The translations under genes and the position numbers were made by a program. The notes beneath the pieces are model-generated. The model was not told the DNA's origin, made no database searches, and worked only from the letters and a program-made list of their open reading frames with translations. A stretch of DNA of 64,000 bases, taken from positions 1 through 64,000 of the forward strand of contig SUXH01000010.1 in the NCBI GenBank assembly GCA_015061055.1, given 5' to 3'. How positions within the stretch are numbered: position 1 is the stretch's first letter; each line of letters starts with the position of its first letter. The stretch is from Bacteroidales bacterium (GTDB taxonomy: Bacteria > Bacteroidota > Bacteroidia > Bacteroidales > Muribaculaceae). This document shows, piece by piece, positions 44,154-52,078 of this stretch.

Positions 44154-44810
44154 ATGACAGAAACAATATCAATCAATCTTTTAGATTTTAATAAAGGGCA
44201 GTTGAAAGGGTTGCCTAAAAACCCTCGATTCGTAAGAGATTATCGTTTTGAAGCGACAAAAAGAAGTATTGAAGAATCGCCTGAGATGCTTGAGTTGCGT
44301 GAATTGATTGTTTATCCATACGCAGATGGTCGTTATATCGTAGTGTGTGGGAATTTGCGATTGCGAGCCTGCAAAGAACTTGGACATAAAGAAGTACCAT
44401 GTAAGGTGCTAAAATCCGAGACAACGCCTGAAAAGCTGCGAGAATATGCAACAAAAGACAACGTGAACTTTGGGGAGAATGATTTGGATATAATGCAGAA
44501 TGAGTGGAATATATCAGAACTGCAAAATTGGGGCGTGGAATTTGCTCCAGAGAAGAAATCCGATGAGTTCAAAGAACGATTTGACGCAATAACTGATGAT
44601 ACGGCAATCTATCCTCTCATACCAAAGTATGATGAGAAACATGAATTGTTTATTATCGCTTCGAGCAATGAGGTGGATAGTAATTGGTTGCGAGAACGGT
44701 TAGGAATGCAACGCATGAAGTCTTACAAGACCGGCAAAGTGAGTAAGAGTAATGTTATTGACATAAAAGATGTACGTTATGCCCTTGAGAATAGTAATCC
44801 CAAGTCATAA
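44154..44810 (+). CDS. ParB-like nuclease domain protein (second)
   Basis: The 218 residues have a ParB N-domain (LKGLPKNPRFVRDYRFEATKRSIEESPEML, YIVVCGNLRLRACKELG) and a C-terminal region without HTH. This type often lies beside phage DNA methylases and DNA-modifying glycosyltransferases, as here. The next gene starts inside its end. Confidence 0.78.
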   Translation: MTETISINLLDFNKGQLKGLPKNPRFVRDYRFEATKRSIEESPEMLELRELIVYPYADGRYIVVCGNLRLRACKELGHKEVPCKVLKSETTPEKLREYATKDNVNFGENDLDIMQNEWNISELQNWGVEFAPEKKSDEFKERFDAITDDTAIYPLIPKYDEKHELFIIASSNEVDSNWLRERLGMQRMKSYKTGKVSKSNVIDIKDVRYALENSNPKS

Positions 44811-45531
44811 GCGACACGACAAAGTTTTTGCAAAAAAACTTGTCAATGACCCGATAATATGTGTTGCAGAGAGTCAAGCCGATTTATATAGACAATTCAA
44901 CCCGGAATGTGAAATAGTTACCCACCCTGATGATGTTATCGGACTTATTCCGAAACGAAATTGGATGGCAAAACATTTCAAAGAATTGTTTATGCTTGAT
45001 GATGATGTTCACGTTGTCAAATCTCTTGTGTGTGAAAAAGGAGAAAGTGGTGTTATACGAGATCCTAATAGAATCACACAAATCATAGAGGATATTTATG
45101 ATTTAGCGTGTATGCTCGATATTCATTTGTTCGGTTTTACATCTCGTATTTCTCCTGTGATGTACGACGAAACAGGTTACCTATCATTGTCTAAAATGAT
45201 AACAGGGTGTGCCTATGGTGTTCGATATAATAAAAACACATGGTGGAATGAAGAGATTAGGCTCAAAGAGGATTTTTGGATTTCGTGTTATATGAAGTAC
45301 AAAGAACGTCGAATACTTACCGATTTACGATACAACTTTGCTCAAAAAAGCACCTTTGTTAATGCTGGAGGTTTAGCAGCATTTCGTAACCAGGAGGAAG
45401 AGAAACGGTCAATCTTATTTATTAAGAAACATTTTGGAGATAGTATCAATATAAAAGGAGCGACCAATAACGGCAAAGAAAAGACGAAGCAACTTGTTGA
45501 GTATAATATCTCTTGTAAGTTCAAATATTAG
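44779..45531 (+). CDS. TET-associated-type glycosyltransferase (TAGT)
   Basis: The 250 residues (from the second Met of the frame) show a GT-A fold: LRIVIPSHKRHDKV at the start, the DxD-like LDDDVHV (about 75) and KEDFWISCYMKYKER. Proteins of this group occur in phages beside ParB-like and TET/JBP or methylase genes and are predicted to glycosylate hypermodified bases. No TET/JBP gene is seen, and the nearby methylase is broken, so the current substrate is uncertain. Confidence 0.65.
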   Translation: MPLRIVIPSHKRHDKVFAKKLVNDPIICVAESQADLYRQFNPECEIVTHPDDVIGLIPKRNWMAKHFKELFMLDDDVHVVKSLVCEKGESGVIRDPNRITQIIEDIYDLACMLDIHLFGFTSRISPVMYDETGYLSLSKMITGCAYGVRYNKNTWWNEEIRLKEDFWISCYMKYKERRILTDLRYNFAQKSTFVNAGGLAAFRNQEEEKRSILFIKKHFGDSINIKGATNNGKEKTKQLVEYNISCKFKY

Positions 45532-45533
45532 TT

Positions 45534-45605
45534 GTAAATGGCGTTTAATCCGTTTGCTTAACTCGCTGTAAATGATTAACTTTACAGTAGAAAAGTCAAA
45601 CCAAT
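45534..45605 (+). promoter_or_regulatory. Phage middle promoter, copy 3, with leader motif
   Basis: GTAAATGGCG (45534) lies 42-43 bases before TAACTTTACAG (45577-45587). The leader AAAAGTCAAACCAAT follows at 45591-45605, 10 bases before the next start. Here the -7 to leader distance is 14 instead of 23-25. Confidence 0.65.
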
Positions 45606-45615
45606 AGAAGAATTT

Positions 45616-46182
45616 ATGATAATAAGAACAACAGGAGGATATGACTTCTTCGAGGTCAGTTCTGCAATGCAAAAAGCGATAAGACGAGCAGATGTGCGAG
45701 TTGCCGGGTATTTTGCATTGGAATTATGGCATAGTGGTTATCGCGACTATGTTTGGAAACGATTGTTTACAATCAGTGCTGAAGATTGTTACGGTTTAAT
45801 CACTCATGAGATTGAAGCATTATGGCAGGGGCATGAGCTTGTGAACAAGAATAAAACCGAGCCAAAAGGTCGTATTTTTGTAAGTAAAGCTGTTTTGCTT
45901 TTGTGTGAATGCCGAAAGTGTCGAGATGCTGACCATTTGCAAAACCTTGTTTATGACAAAAAAGATGTAGAAGTGGAACGTTGGATAGAAGATGTAAGAG
46001 CTTCGCCAATACCGATTCCACCTTATACATTCGATGTTCACACCCGAAAGGGTAAAAAGTATGGTAGAACAAAAGCCGAGTTCTTCAGAGATGAGTACGA
46101 AGCATTAAAACCTAAAGTAATGGGATTATTTGATGATTTGGTCCCGGATAAGGATAAAGATTTATTTGATGGCACGGTGTAA
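45616..46182 (+). CDS. RarA/MgsA C-terminal-domain-like protein
   Basis: The 188 residues resemble the C-terminal helical domain of the clamp-loader-like ATPase RarA/MgsA (SSAMQKAIRRADVRVAGYFALELWHSG, WKRLFTISAEDCYGL, TRKGKKYGRTKAEFFRDEYEAL). There is no ATPase domain, so it may mimic or inhibit host RarA or bind SSB or replisome parts. This type of stand-alone protein recurs in Bacteroides phages. Confidence 0.6.
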   Translation: MIIRTTGGYDFFEVSSAMQKAIRRADVRVAGYFALELWHSGYRDYVWKRLFTISAEDCYGLITHEIEALWQGHELVNKNKTEPKGRIFVSKAVLLLCECRKCRDADHLQNLVYDKKDVEVERWIEDVRASPIPIPPYTFDVHTRKGKKYGRTKAEFFRDEYEALKPKVMGLFDDLVPDKDKDLFDGTV

Positions 46183-46197
46183 AGCCGTGTCATCTTT
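46168..46197 (+). terminator. Terminator overlapping the end of the RarA-like gene
   Basis: GATGGCACGG (46168-46177) pairs with CCGTGTCATC (46185-46194) with one G-T, followed by TTT. The stop codon lies in the loop. Confidence 0.7.
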
Positions 46198-46238
46198 CAT
46201 TAATTGGTTTAATTATGGCGATTTCGCCACAATAAGTT

Positions 46239-46922
46239 ATGAGTTTTTTTAGAAATAATAATAAAAGAGCAATACCTAAACTTGGAGAATTACCTCCATT
46301 GCCGAATATCCAACCGGTAAAAGATATTACGGTTGAAGATATGATGAATATGTTTACTTTGGAAGAGTCTTTGAAAATTGCTTATATACCCTCGATATTG
46401 GCAGAGGTGGCATTTCGATATATTGAGCAGATCCACTCAATAAGTAGAGATAAAAGATTGGATAATAAAAAAGAATGTCGTATAATCCGCGAGTGTGTAA
46501 AAGAGTACCAATATACACTTTACAATGGAATTAATCGTGAAGTGTTGGATAATCTGTTTAATCAGATAGGCAGATTTTTTGATATGGTAAGTTGGGATAT
46601 AACGACATTGTATTTCTCAATCAATTCTGAATTAAAGAAACGACACCCGGAATTAAAAGAGTATGAGTTCTTGACCTATCTTAATATGGTTATTGCCATA
46701 ATCGACTATATGCGTTCTTTTGAACGTAAAATGGATAAGATTATTCAGGAACGAACAAAAAGACCGTATGCCAGCATAACCAATCCGAATATCACTAAAA
46801 TAAGGGTGATTTGCGAGTCGTTGGCAAAACAATATCACATAGATTTTACTCCGACGATAAACCTTGCAATGACGATTATTGGCAAGAAATTGAACGAGAT
46901 AGAATTTGTCGTTTCCGACTAA
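46239..46922 (+). CDS. Helical phage protein, unknown function
   Basis: The 227 residues are nearly all helical (for example EESLKIAYIPSILAEVAFRYIEQIHS) after a Pro-rich start (PKLGELPPLPNIQP). I see no known domain or membrane segment. It ends right where the fourth middle promoter begins. Confidence 0.6.
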   Translation: MSFFRNNNKRAIPKLGELPPLPNIQPVKDITVEDMMNMFTLEESLKIAYIPSILAEVAFRYIEQIHSISRDKRLDNKKECRIIRECVKEYQYTLYNGINREVLDNLFNQIGRFFDMVSWDITTLYFSINSELKKRHPELKEYEFLTYLNMVIAIIDYMRSFERKMDKIIQERTKRPYASITNPNITKIRVICESLAKQYHIDFTPTINLAMTIIGKKLNEIEFVVSD

Positions 46923-46926
46923 AAGT

Positions 46927-47026
46927 CAGTAAAAGTTAAGGCGTAAAAATGGAGAAGTTTACGATTGCATAACTTGTCTTAATTGGCTAACTTTACTGTA
47001 TATCAATAACATAAAAGTCAAACCAA
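46927..47026 (+). promoter_or_regulatory. Phage middle promoter, copy 4, with leader motif
   Basis: The upstream box CAGTAAAAGTTAAGG (46927-46941), GTAAAAATGG (46943-46952), TAACTTTACTG (46988-46998) and leader AAAAGTCAAACCAA (47013-47026) show the same spacing as copy 1. The leader touches the next ATG. It heads the long run of small genes. Confidence 0.7.
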
Positions 47027-47206
47027 ATGAAAGAAAAAGTCGGAATGTATCACTATTGTAGAAGATTTACAGCTTGGGCAGTTTATAAATGCACAGAAGT
47101 AAATGAAAGAGGTGCATCATTTAGTAAAGTTGCATCATACGCAACAAGAGAAGAAGCAAGAAATGAAGTTTACCGCCTAAATGGTTGGGGAACTCCGAAA
47201 AACTAA
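47027..47206 (+). CDS. Small phage protein at the head of the small-gene operon
   Basis: This 59-residue frame is absent from long-ORF lists. It starts at ATG 47027 directly after the promoter-leader copy 4. It is basic, with CRRFTAWAVYKCTEV and TREEARNEVYRLNGWG, a compact alpha/beta shape. Function unknown. Confidence 0.6.
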   Translation: MKEKVGMYHYCRRFTAWAVYKCTEVNERGASFSKVASYATREEARNEVYRLNGWGTPKN

Positions 47207-47208
47207 TA

Positions 47209-47223
47209 AAAAGTCAAACCAAT
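47209..47223 (+). repeat. Leader motif AAAAGTCAAACCAAT without promoter
   Basis: An exact copy of the leader lies between two genes and touches ATG 47224. No TAACTTTAC box precedes it, so the motif can act apart from the promoter, probably in translation. Confidence 0.6.
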
Positions 47224-48003
47224 ATGAACAGAAAAGAAAAACAAGAAGCCAAAGCCGAAAGATACCGGGCATTGGCAAGAAGTTCGCGACAAAAAGCCGA
47301 TGATGTTTGTCGCCAAAGTAATGCAGCAGTGGAGAATATTCCATTTGGTCAGCCTATTCTTGTAGGACATCATTCCGAGAAAGCACATCGACGAGCCATT
47401 GAGCAATCCCAAAGAAAGATGGATAAATGCTTGGAGTATAACAATCGTGCTGAATATTATGAGAATAAGGCTAAATCAGCAGAGAGTAACACATCAATTT
47501 ATCTTGGAGATGATGACAGTGTAGATCGTTTACAGGCTAAACTTGATGGTCTTGTAAAAATGCAGGAAACAATGAAAGCGACAAATAAGATTGTCCGGTC
47601 TAAATTGCTTTCAGAAGAAGATAAGAAAGTGAAGTTATCACAAATGGGATATAGTCAAAATTCGATTAAAGAATTGATGACACCATATTTAGGAGAATTG
47701 GGTTATCCAAAATTCAAACTTACAAATAACAATGCGAAAATAAACGATACTCGTAAAAGATTAGAAAAAGCAAAGACAATGAAAAACACCGAAAATAAAG
47801 AATATTCTATTGGTGATTGTGGGATTGTTGAGAATTATCAAGAGAACCGATTACAACTATTCTTTTCGGGTGTTCCTGATAGTGGTATTAGAGAACAATT
47901 AAAACGAAACGGTTTTAGGTGGTCACGTTTCAATGGTTGTTGGCAATCATACCTCAACCGACGACAACTTGACCGAGCAAAAGAAATTTTATCAGAAAAA
48001 TAA
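47224..48003 (+). CDS. DUF3560-like phage protein
   Basis: The 259 residues from Met 47224 carry the DUF3560 block (KAERYRALARSSRQKADDV, IPFGQPILVGHHSEKAHRRA). A coiled coil follows, and a C-terminal YxWxF-like half (IREQLKRNGFRWSRFNGCWQSYL) is also seen in plasmid and phage proteins. DUF3560 is found near anti-restriction and plasmid-maintenance genes. Function is unproven. Confidence 0.75.
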   Translation: MNRKEKQEAKAERYRALARSSRQKADDVCRQSNAAVENIPFGQPILVGHHSEKAHRRAIEQSQRKMDKCLEYNNRAEYYENKAKSAESNTSIYLGDDDSVDRLQAKLDGLVKMQETMKATNKIVRSKLLSEEDKKVKLSQMGYSQNSIKELMTPYLGELGYPKFKLTNNNAKINDTRKRLEKAKTMKNTENKEYSIGDCGIVENYQENRLQLFFSGVPDSGIREQLKRNGFRWSRFNGCWQSYLNRRQLDRAKEILSEK

Positions 48004-48008
48004 ATATT

Positions 48009-48194
48009 ATGGAGTATCAATTTGAGATTGAAGAGAAACTTAAAAAGACAGTTTCTATTGAAGCAGAAAATGAGCAAGAAGCAATCGATATCCTCCGGCG
48101 GAAATATTATGACGAGGATATTATACTAACGGCTGATGATTATGCCGGTACTGAAATTTTTACTTTACCATATTATACAAGTGTTGAATTATGA
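48009..48194 (+). CDS. Small acidic phage protein
   Basis: The 61 residues read as beta-alpha-beta (YQFEIEEKLKKTVSIEAENEQEAIDIL), like the small DpnD/PcfM-type fold. It starts 5 bases after the DUF3560 gene and overlaps the next gene by 4 bases. Confidence 0.55.
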   Translation: MEYQFEIEEKLKKTVSIEAENEQEAIDILRRKYYDEDIILTADDYAGTEIFTLPYYTSVEL

Positions 48195-48496
48195 AACCGA
48201 TAACATTACAACGATATTTACAAGAGGAAGATTTCATTGAGAAGATATTTATTCAACTTGAAGATGGTGTTATTATAGAAGGTATTTTGTCAGATGTTAG
48301 GTTGGATAAAAGCAAAGATAATCTTGATAAATATATTTATGAGATTAGGCACGATGACCACGATCCCGGAATATTATGCACAATCGAGCATAATGTTTTA
48401 GCGAATTTTGCAGGTTCTTTAATCTTAAATGAACCATTGGAAATAGAAGAAGACGAGTTTTTGGATATTAAAGATTGGAGTTATGATTACGGATAA
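48191..48496 (+). CDS. Small phage protein, unknown
   Basis: The 101 residues are acidic and beta-rich in the middle (VIIEGILSDVRL, YIYEIRHDDHDPGILCTIEHNV), with an SH3- or Sm-like feel. No family is assigned. It overlaps both neighbours. Confidence 0.55.
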   Translation: MKPITLQRYLQEEDFIEKIFIQLEDGVIIEGILSDVRLDKSKDNLDKYIYEIRHDDHDPGILCTIEHNVLANFAGSLILNEPLEIEEDEFLDIKDWSYDYG

Positions 48497-48899
48497 GAAT
48501 AAGAAATATCGAATTACACTTACTGCTGAACAGATGATGCTGATTTCAAAATGTGTAGAAGATTGTCATAGATTTGTTGCCGGGCAATGTGAATTACATA
48601 ATACCGTAAGTAACAATTTTGACGATAAAGAACAAAAGATTGCATATTTATTGCAAAAAGTTGGTAAAGAAGTGCACAATCAGCATGGAATAAGTCTATA
48701 TCAAGATTTGGGCTATAATGGCAAAGGGACAAAAGATGTTGGAGTTCAACGATTTTTAGGCAATACTTATGCTATTTATCGTGAAATTCTACATCGGATA
48801 GCAGTTGATGAGAATATGCAGAATATATATAGTTCAGAAACCTTACCGAGTGGAGATTTAGGACCTATCAAGATAGAATTAGTAAAAGAAAACAAATAA
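48483..48899 (+). CDS. Helical phage protein, unknown
   Basis: The 138 residues (ITLTAEQMMLISKCVEDCHRFVAGQ) are helical and known to me only as a recurring hypothetical in Bacteroides phages. It overlaps the previous gene by 14 bases. Confidence 0.55.
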   Translation: MITDKNKKYRITLTAEQMMLISKCVEDCHRFVAGQCELHNTVSNNFDDKEQKIAYLLQKVGKEVHNQHGISLYQDLGYNGKGTKDVGVQRFLGNTYAIYREILHRIAVDENMQNIYSSETLPSGDLGPIKIELVKENK

Positions 48900-48906
48900 T
48901 AATGAT

Positions 48907-49188
48907 ATGAAAATATTTAAGTGGAGTTTAGTCCCAACTAAACAAATCAAAAAACTTGAAGATGATAAATCTTATATAGAAGAGATAATATGTAAATTAC
49001 AATGTAATTGCAGGGATAAAAATGCAACATATAAGAAGCTTTTTAATGGAGATTCGTATATGGTTGTAAGAGTATCAGAATTAGACACTACACCTATTGC
49101 CATTAAAGAGTTCCCATTCGGTGATGATATGGAATATGCTAAATTGTGTGCAGATGAATTAGTCGAACATCTAAATGAGAAAATATGA
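48907..49188 (+). CDS. Small phage protein, unknown
   Basis: The 93 residues include CKLQCNCRDKNATYKKLFNGD and a beta-alpha end (YMVVRVSELDTTPIAIKEF). No family is assigned. The stop overlaps the next start (ATGA). Confidence 0.5.
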   Translation: MKIFKWSLVPTKQIKKLEDDKSYIEEIICKLQCNCRDKNATYKKLFNGDSYMVVRVSELDTTPIAIKEFPFGDDMEYAKLCADELVEHLNEKI

Positions 49189-49364
49189 GTAACATTTTAG
49201 TCCCGGATAAGCACTATAAATTTGGCGATTTTTTGATAAGACCTAATAAAGACGGCAGTATAAAAATCTATTGCGATAAAGGTGTGTTAGCGATTATTCC
49301 GAGAGCAAATAATTTAGTAACAATCAAATCAATAAAATCAACAAACGATGAAAGCCTCGATTAA
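49185..49364 (+). CDS. Small phage protein, unknown
   Basis: This 59-residue frame is coupled by an ATGA overlap to the gene before it. It is beta-rich (YKFGDFLIRPNKDGSIKIYC). Its 3' end overlaps the start of a frameshifted gene. Confidence 0.5.
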   Translation: MSNILVPDKHYKFGDFLIRPNKDGSIKIYCDKGVLAIIPRANNLVTIKSIKSTNDESLD

Positions 49365-49559
49365 AATAGAAAAAGTTTCTAATGGATTATCCTTAATGTA
49401 AATGGTGTAAAATCAGTAGCAAAAGACCTCGATGGAATAAAAGAACAATTGGGTGAATTGTTTAAAGATTTTGCAGTTAAAGCAGGAGATAATATCAATT
49501 ATTATTCATTGGATCTCATCTGTATAAATGACTTAAAAGATGGAGCAAAAAACAGTTAA
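49348..49559 (+). pseudogene. Small phage gene broken by a one-base frameshift
   Basis: ATG 49348 opens MKASIKIEKVSNG but stops after 17 codons. The next frame continues without start as LNVNGVKSVAKDLDGIKEQ, LGELFKDFAVKAGDNINYY and on to a stop at 49557-49559. The join near GGATTATCC (49384) is explained by one lost base. Both halves share style and operon context, so this looks like one protein of about 70 residues. Confidence 0.6.
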
Positions 49560-49773
49560 AATAACAACCTGTATGCGAGGGTTACACAAATGGATACAAG
49601 CACACCCACGCAAAAACTTACGAGGTTTCTTTACTATTGTTGGTAGAGATATGACTCATAATGAAGTAAAACGAATGGTAGCCTATGCCGTTGAGAAAGG
49701 TTATGAAACAGAAGTTGATATACCAAGTGAAGAACTTGCTAAATTAATAGATAATGAAAGCGATATCAATTAA
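49540..49773 (+). CDS. Small phage protein, unknown
   Basis: The 77 residues (MEQKTVKITTCMRGLHKWIQ) have a helix-strand-helix form. No family is assigned. It overlaps the broken gene upstream and the ASCH gene downstream by 20 bases. Confidence 0.5.
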   Translation: MEQKTVKITTCMRGLHKWIQAHPRKNLRGFFTIVGRDMTHNEVKRMVAYAVEKGYETEVDIPSEELAKLIDNESDIN

Positions 49774-50122
49774 ACAACCTTATGCTTCACTAATAGTGAA
49801 TGGCATTAAGGATATAGAGAATAGAACTTGGAAAACTAACTATCGGGGGCGTGTACTGATACACGCCTCCGGTACTTTTGCTCCAATTAGAAGATTGACA
49901 GATGAGCAATATCGGCTCATGAAAGATAGTGGAATTTATCTTAAAATAACAAGTGCTATTATCGGCAGTGTTGAGATTGTTGATTGTGTGCAAAATCATA
50001 ACTCTATATGGGCAGAAAAAGGTGTCTGGAATTGGGTGCTTGCAAATCCTATAAAATTCAAAAAACCTATTCCCGGAGTAAAAGGGAAACTATCTTTTTG
50101 GGATTATGAGCAAGAAATCTAA
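49754..50122 (+). CDS. ASCH-domain protein
   Basis: The 122 residues match ASCH/EVE-type RNA-binding beta-barrels. The sequence ISIKQPYASLIVNGIKDIENRTW with RGRVLIHAS is the diagnostic N-terminal signature (KQPyA..i..G.K..E.R.w). C-terminal WNWVLANPIKFKKPIPGVKG completes the fold. ASCH proteins bind or hydrolyse modified nucleosides, and phages encode them frequently. Confidence 0.85.
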   Translation: MKAISIKQPYASLIVNGIKDIENRTWKTNYRGRVLIHASGTFAPIRRLTDEQYRLMKDSGIYLKITSAIIGSVEIVDCVQNHNSIWAEKGVWNWVLANPIKFKKPIPGVKGKLSFWDYEQEI

Positions 50123-50567
50123 AGTAGTATTAACCGGTACTTGCGTAAAAATTGCAATATCAGGTCTTAATAGCCAATTGGTAGAGGAGGTTATATATTA
50201 CAAGTATAATTTAGACGTGGAATTAGCGACAAGGTGGAAATGGTATTTCCGATATATTGCAGCATTGGTACAGGTTAATAATCCTCATCGAAAAGTTGAG
50301 TTGTATGTAGGTCCACAAGACGAAATATTATGTGGTCAAGATTATATTGATAGCAAGAGTAAATCCCTACTCAAAGCAAAATCATCACAGCTCAAAAAAC
50401 TTGAAAAAATGGTAGTTCAAGACGATTTATTTAATCTTACATTACACGATCACGAAACAAAGAAACAACGAGTCAAAGATGAGATAGACGCACTTGAACG
50501 AGGTGAATTTAATTACTATGTGTTTCCAACTAACATTAACAAGATAAAAAAATGGATAAAGAGATAA
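50106..50567 (+). CDS. Phage protein, unknown
   Basis: The 153 residues start KSKVVLTGTCVKIAISGLNSQ. The C-terminal half is a charged helix (about 80-130). I recognise no family. It overlaps the ASCH gene by 17 bases and the next by 16. Confidence 0.5.
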   Translation: MSKKSKVVLTGTCVKIAISGLNSQLVEEVIYYKYNLDVELATRWKWYFRYIAALVQVNNPHRKVELYVGPQDEILCGQDYIDSKSKSLLKAKSSQLKKLEKMVVQDDLFNLTLHDHETKKQRVKDEIDALERGEFNYYVFPTNINKIKKWIKR

Positions 50568-50770
50568 GAAAAGAAGCGGAACAACGATACCCACTTTGGG
50601 GTGCTCCGTTACAGTTTGCCGCTTTTTGCAGTGGTGCAAGATTTACAAAATCACTAATTGCAAATAAAATCAAAGCAATTAGCGATAGAGAGGATTTGAC
50701 AGATGGTGAAGTGTTAGATGAAATTTTGAAACTATTTGATGACAATGATACAGATACAGAAATGGCATGA
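50552..50770 (+). CDS. Small phage protein, unknown
   Basis: The 72 residues include RYPLWGAPLQFAAFCSGARF, a pattern that recurs in small Bacteroides phage proteins (compare HAFIAGAKW at 51494), and an acidic C-terminus. Confidence 0.5.
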   Translation: MDKEIRKEAEQRYPLWGAPLQFAAFCSGARFTKSLIANKIKAISDREDLTDGEVLDEILKLFDDNDTDTEMA

Positions 50771-51092
50771 TTCTATTCGCCATCTGATTATGATGAGCAG
50801 TGGCAGAGCAACCGTTCAGTTGGAAATGTATAACCGACCTATGGGCGAGTTTGATGTTACAGCCGAGATATATGCCTTATGGGTTAATCAGGAAATTCGC
50901 AAACAGAAGTTTGCAACTGCATTGCTCGACAAAGCAGAAGATATTGCCCGTAGGAATGGACATAAAACGGTATTCCTCTTTTGGGATAAGCGTATTACTC
51001 CACATTGGGTACTTGATTGGTATTATCGCAGAGGGTACGAAGAAATCTTTTTCAACGAATACAGAGTAGGTTTAATTAAAAAATTGATTTAG
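50739..51092 (+). CDS. GNAT-like acetyltransferase
   Basis: The product has about 117 residues; Met at 50739 or 50745 are both possible. The GNAT core is visible in FDVTAEIYALWVNQEIRKQKFATALLDKAEDIARRNG. The CoA loop is degenerate (RKQKFA instead of RGxGxG). VLDWYYRRGYEE follows as strand 6 region. It could acetylate a host or phage protein. Confidence 0.7.
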   Translation: MTMIQIQKWHDSIRHLIMMSSGRATVQLEMYNRPMGEFDVTAEIYALWVNQEIRKQKFATALLDKAEDIARRNGHKTVFLFWDKRITPHWVLDWYYRRGYEEIFFNEYRVGLIKKLI

Positions 51093-51094
51093 TT

Positions 51095-51370
51095 ATGGCA
51101 TTTATATATAAATGGATTGAGGGAGAAAAGAACCTCAACGAATATTGCTTAAAACGATTTGGTGAGAAACCTCGCTTTGTTGAAACAATTGGTAAAGTTG
51201 GAATAAACGCAAAAGTCCGATTGATTTACAAAGAAAAGGGCGATAGGTATGTAGATATGTATCTACTTTATATGCCGCATGAGAAAGGGACAGTTTATTG
51301 GATTAGTGATATAGAGACAATGACCTATGAACAAATCAGAGCTGATAGAACTGCTATACTCAAGCGATGA
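51095..51370 (+). CDS. Small phage protein, unknown
   Basis: The 91 residues are mixed alpha/beta and basic at the end. It is 2 bases from the GNAT gene. The next gene starts inside it in another frame. Confidence 0.5.
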   Translation: MAFIYKWIEGEKNLNEYCLKRFGEKPRFVETIGKVGINAKVRLIYKEKGDRYVDMYLLYMPHEKGTVYWISDIETMTYEQIRADRTAILKR

Positions 51371-51497
51371 GGAAGAAGTATATATCGAAATCAATGATAC
51401 ACTTTATGAGATTGAAATAGGACATCAGGAAGAAACTTTTGATGGTTTTGATACTGTATATCCTGCAAGTCTAACCCTCAAACCCAAACAAGAATGA
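51327..51497 (+). CDS. Small acidic phage protein
   Basis: A 56-residue frame from ATG 51327 (MNKSELIELLYSSDEEEVYI), rich in Glu. It overlaps the preceding gene by 44 bases and the next start by 4 bases. Confidence 0.45.
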   Translation: MNKSELIELLYSSDEEEVYIEINDTLYEIEIGHQEETFDGFDTVYPASLTLKPKQE

Positions 51498-51760
51498 CTT
51501 ATAAGCAACTATTTGATGCTCAACACGAGTATTGTAAAAATGAGAATGCACCAATATTGGCTATTCGACCTCACGCATTTATAGCCGGTGCGAAATGGGT
51601 AATCAAATGCCTTTCAACAATCCCTATTGATGAAGTGGTTGATGAAGTTGTAGAACTTTATGAGGAATTAAAGCAAGAGGAAGAACAGTCTAAATGGGTC
51701 CTTAAAAAGATGTCGCCATTCATACCGAATATGTGTGAAAGTTGCGATAGGTTCGATTAA
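51494..51760 (+). CDS. Small phage protein, unknown
   Basis: The 88 residues have AIRPHAFIAGAKWVIKCLS, then an acidic helix and a CxxC at the end. It starts in a 4-base overlap. Bases 51761-51837 hold only a 27-codon frame (51782) that I do not call. Confidence 0.5.
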   Translation: MTYKQLFDAQHEYCKNENAPILAIRPHAFIAGAKWVIKCLSTIPIDEVVDEVVELYEELKQEEEQSKWVLKKMSPFIPNMCESCDRFD

Positions 51761-51837
51761 TGTTACACTTCCAGCGGTAGAATGAGAGAGTTCTGCAAAG
51801 TGTATGGAGCAAATATTGTATTCAAACGCAAGGATCA

Positions 51838-52077
51838 ATGGGAACACCAAAAGGAAACGGATTAGTTGAGATTACAGGCGAGAAACAGCCGAAAGAACGA
51901 GGTTTCAACTGTATGCAGTTGATAACATTTCTTTCCGATGAGATTGCCAATGGAGGTGATAACTCTTGGGAATATTGGCATAATCGACATATTGAAGCGA
52001 GTGAGGGCAACTGTTTTTATAAAGACCGTTGCCCTATTTATAAAAGGACAATAGAAAAACAAAAAGAACCATTTTGA
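51838..52077 (+). CDS. Small phage protein, unknown
   Basis: The 79 residues have a C-terminal CFYKDRCPIYKR pattern, possibly metal-binding with the earlier Cys and His. Start chosen at ATG 51838. Confidence 0.45.
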   Translation: MGTPKGNGLVEITGEKQPKERGFNCMQLITFLSDEIANGGDNSWEYWHNRHIEASEGNCFYKDRCPIYKRTIEKQKEPF

Positions 52078-52078
52078 T

